DNA from: Bacillota bacterium
Lineage (GTDB): Bacteria; Bacillota; Clostridia; Acetivibrionales; JAEZXR01
Assembly (NCBI GenBank): GCA_023419605.1
Contig: JAEZXR010000020.1
Coordinates: 1 to 64,000, forward strand
DNA: 64,000 nt
Direction: 5' to 3'
Shown here: positions 63,401-64,000 of the stretch, in pieces
Numbering within the stretch: the first letter of the stretch is position 1
Layout of the letters: every line of letters begins with the position of its first letter
Notes under the pieces: model-generated
What the model was told of the DNA's origin: nothing
Seen by the model: only the letters and a program-made list of their open reading frames with translations
Database searches by the model: none
Position numbers and translations under genes: made by a program

Positions 63401-64000
63401 GGATTCGAAGAACAGGTTGTGGAGGAAGTTGATGAAAGGCTGGAAGCGGAATACACAACGCCGGCTTTAAGAAAGACAGGATACTTCCTGCCACGTTCCT
63501 ATAATGAAAAAACCGAAACAAGGGAACAGTCAAATCCGGTGGTTCAGGATGCCGCAATCACCGGCCTTTCAGGACGTTATCCCGAGGCAGCCAATGCCAA
63601 TGATAAACCGATGATGTCGGAACAGAAAAAATCCAATCCATCCGACATGGCTACCATGAATAAATTTCCTGAGCTTATCCACCTCAATCAATGTACGCAG
63701 GGACGGCCAATATTCTGGTTCCACGGTGGACTTGGAGGGGTAGAAATCTATAAGGTGATTGCTAAAAAAAGCCGGAGGCCCTTTTACGGGATTCAAGCCA
63801 GAGGCTGGATGACGAACCGTGCACCTATAAATGGGATTGAAGCGATGGCCTTGTATTATGTCCATATCATACAATCCATACAGCCGGAAGGACCGTATGA
63901 TCTAGGCGGATATTCCCTGGGCGGGGTTTTGTCCTATGAAATTACACGCCAGCTGCAGGAAATGGGACAATGCGTTAATACCATTGTCATGCTGGATTCA
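61979..64000 (+). CDS. Polyketide synthase 4 (MT and ACP of M10, thioesterase), cut by window edge
   Basis: The first 674 residues are visible; the gene continues past the right edge. Residues 1-345 are a C-methyltransferase with EIGAGTGGTS. The ACP has Ser427 in KYGLDSILVI. Residues about 520-545 (QDAAITGLSGRYPEAANAND) copy the N-terminal signature of a KS domain, but no KS follows. From about 565 a type I thioesterase begins: IFWFHGGLGGVEIY and the nucleophile Ser646 in LGGYSLGGVLSYE. It should release the product as an acid or lactone. The ATG has GAGGGGG seven bases upstream, 17 bases after the PKS3 stop. Confidence 0.92.
   Translation, partial: MKEMNELIHRLMRGQLEYMGVLAGKDAEIARSKTKLRLNSLYERWLEESIQMLRLSNRSSSGTNPVDMDATWRAWEEKKEAWLGDSDMKAYVVLIDATLKALPEILAGKIPATDILFPDSSMRLVEGIYKNNTVSDYFNEVLTETITAYMEERLEREPTARIRIIEIGAGTGGTSAGVFRKLKPYREHIQEYCYTDISKAFLIHAEKEYGRENPYLTYEIFNVEMPAAGQKVSIGGYDIAIAANVLHATKNIRQTLRNTKAILRKNGLVLLNEISRNNLFAHLTFGLLEGWWLYEDQELRIPGCPGLYPETWRVVLGSEGFHSIFFPAEKMHDLGQQIIVAGSDGVVRQKQAFKPAVLPVNRRTGAKVLEKRHPSQKPPNAKAGGASQELLKEKAAAYIKKTVGEILRIPVGRIDSSMPLEKYGLDSILVIQLFNAFRKVLDNVSSTLLFEYPTIDALVEHFIKTQKDSLSKLVGFEEQVVEEVDERLEAEYTTPALRKTGYFLPRSYNEKTETREQSNPVVQDAAITGLSGRYPEAANANDKPMMSEQKKSNPSDMATMNKFPELIHLNQCTQGRPIFWFHGGLGGVEIYKVIAKKSRRPFYGIQARGWMTNRAPINGIEAMALYYVHIIQSIQPEGPYDLGGYSLGGVLSYEITRQLQEMGQCVNTIVMLDS
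63548..63607 (+). other. Relic of a KS N-terminus inside PKS4
   Basis: About 20 codons matching the start of the other KS domains of this line (IAIIGLSGRYPQAENVNEFW in KS6 against AAITGLSGRYPEAANANDKP here). The match breaks off before any catalytic part, and the thioesterase follows about 30 codons later. It looks like the scar of a deletion or recombination that replaced a further module by the thioesterase. Confidence 0.75.
63660..64000 (+). other. Thioesterase domain, partial
   Basis: Alpha/beta-hydrolase start with an oxyanion-type FHGGLGG, then GPYDLGGYSLGGVLSYE carrying the nucleophile Ser646. The catalytic Asp and His lie beyond the window. This is the chain-releasing domain of the line. 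Confidence 0.88.

Noticed and set aside
1..64000. CRISPR array
   Set aside because: No regularly spaced short repeats were seen; the repetitive parts are PKS domains.

Overview
The window looks like chromosomal DNA of a low-GC Gram-positive, endospore-forming Clostridia-type bacterium. The reasons are strong AGGAGG-type ribosome binding sites, TTG and GTG starts, a clostridial-type Amidase_3 gene, a Spo0E-like small ORF and many rho-independent terminators. The genus cannot be fixed from sequence alone.

Region 1 (1-7490) is AT-rich accessory DNA. It carries small genes of phage or island type: XRE and sigma-region-4-like helix-turn-helix proteins, a DUF4145 protein, a small serine recombinase and several orphans. 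It ends at 7439-7490 in the 3' part of a tRNA-Trp gene without its 5' half. That is the usual mark of an integrated element, so 1 to about 7490 is read as the right end of a genomic island. A perfect palindrome (TTATGAACA-N3-TGTTCATAA) occurs twice in it and is probably the operator of an island regulator.

Region 2 (7491-13800) is a patchwork: an HD-CHAP fusion protein, a 5'-truncated IS110 transposase, a small His-rich ORF, a complete group II intron with its reverse transcriptase, and an N-acetylmuramoyl-L-alanine amidase. The intron lies between the amidase stop codon and what looks like the amidase terminator. From 12911 a perfect consensus promoter begins a long leader of about 860 bp. 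The leader holds a 53-codon Spo0E-like ORF, an 11-bp inverted repeat and a terminator-like hairpin, and runs into the biosynthetic genes.

Region 3 (13799-64000, running off the right edge) has higher GC. It is one tightly packed operon of four giant genes (5271, 6750 and 4031 aa, plus a partial one of at least 674 aa) encoding a modular trans-acyltransferase polyketide synthase. No AT or ER domain lies in the megasynthases. The line starts with an AprA/SxtA-type methyltransferase-GNAT-ACP loading module. Ten extension modules follow: M1 and M2 KS-DH-KR-ACP; M3 KS-DH-KR-MT-ACP; M4 KS-ACP; M5 KS-DH-KR-MT-ACP; M6 KS-DH-KR-ACP; M7 KS-KR-ACP; M8 KS-KR-MT-ACP; M9 KS-DH-KR-ACP; M10 KS-DH-KR-MT-ACP-TE. 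Three modules are split between proteins: M3 and M10 exactly at the KR/MT boundary, and M8 at the KS/KR boundary. The predicted product is a partly unsaturated polyketide with four C-methyl branches, started from a small decarboxylated acyl unit. Trans-AT, PPTase and tailoring genes are presumably to the right of the window. A relic of a KS N-terminus between the last ACP and the thioesterase suggests the line was once longer.
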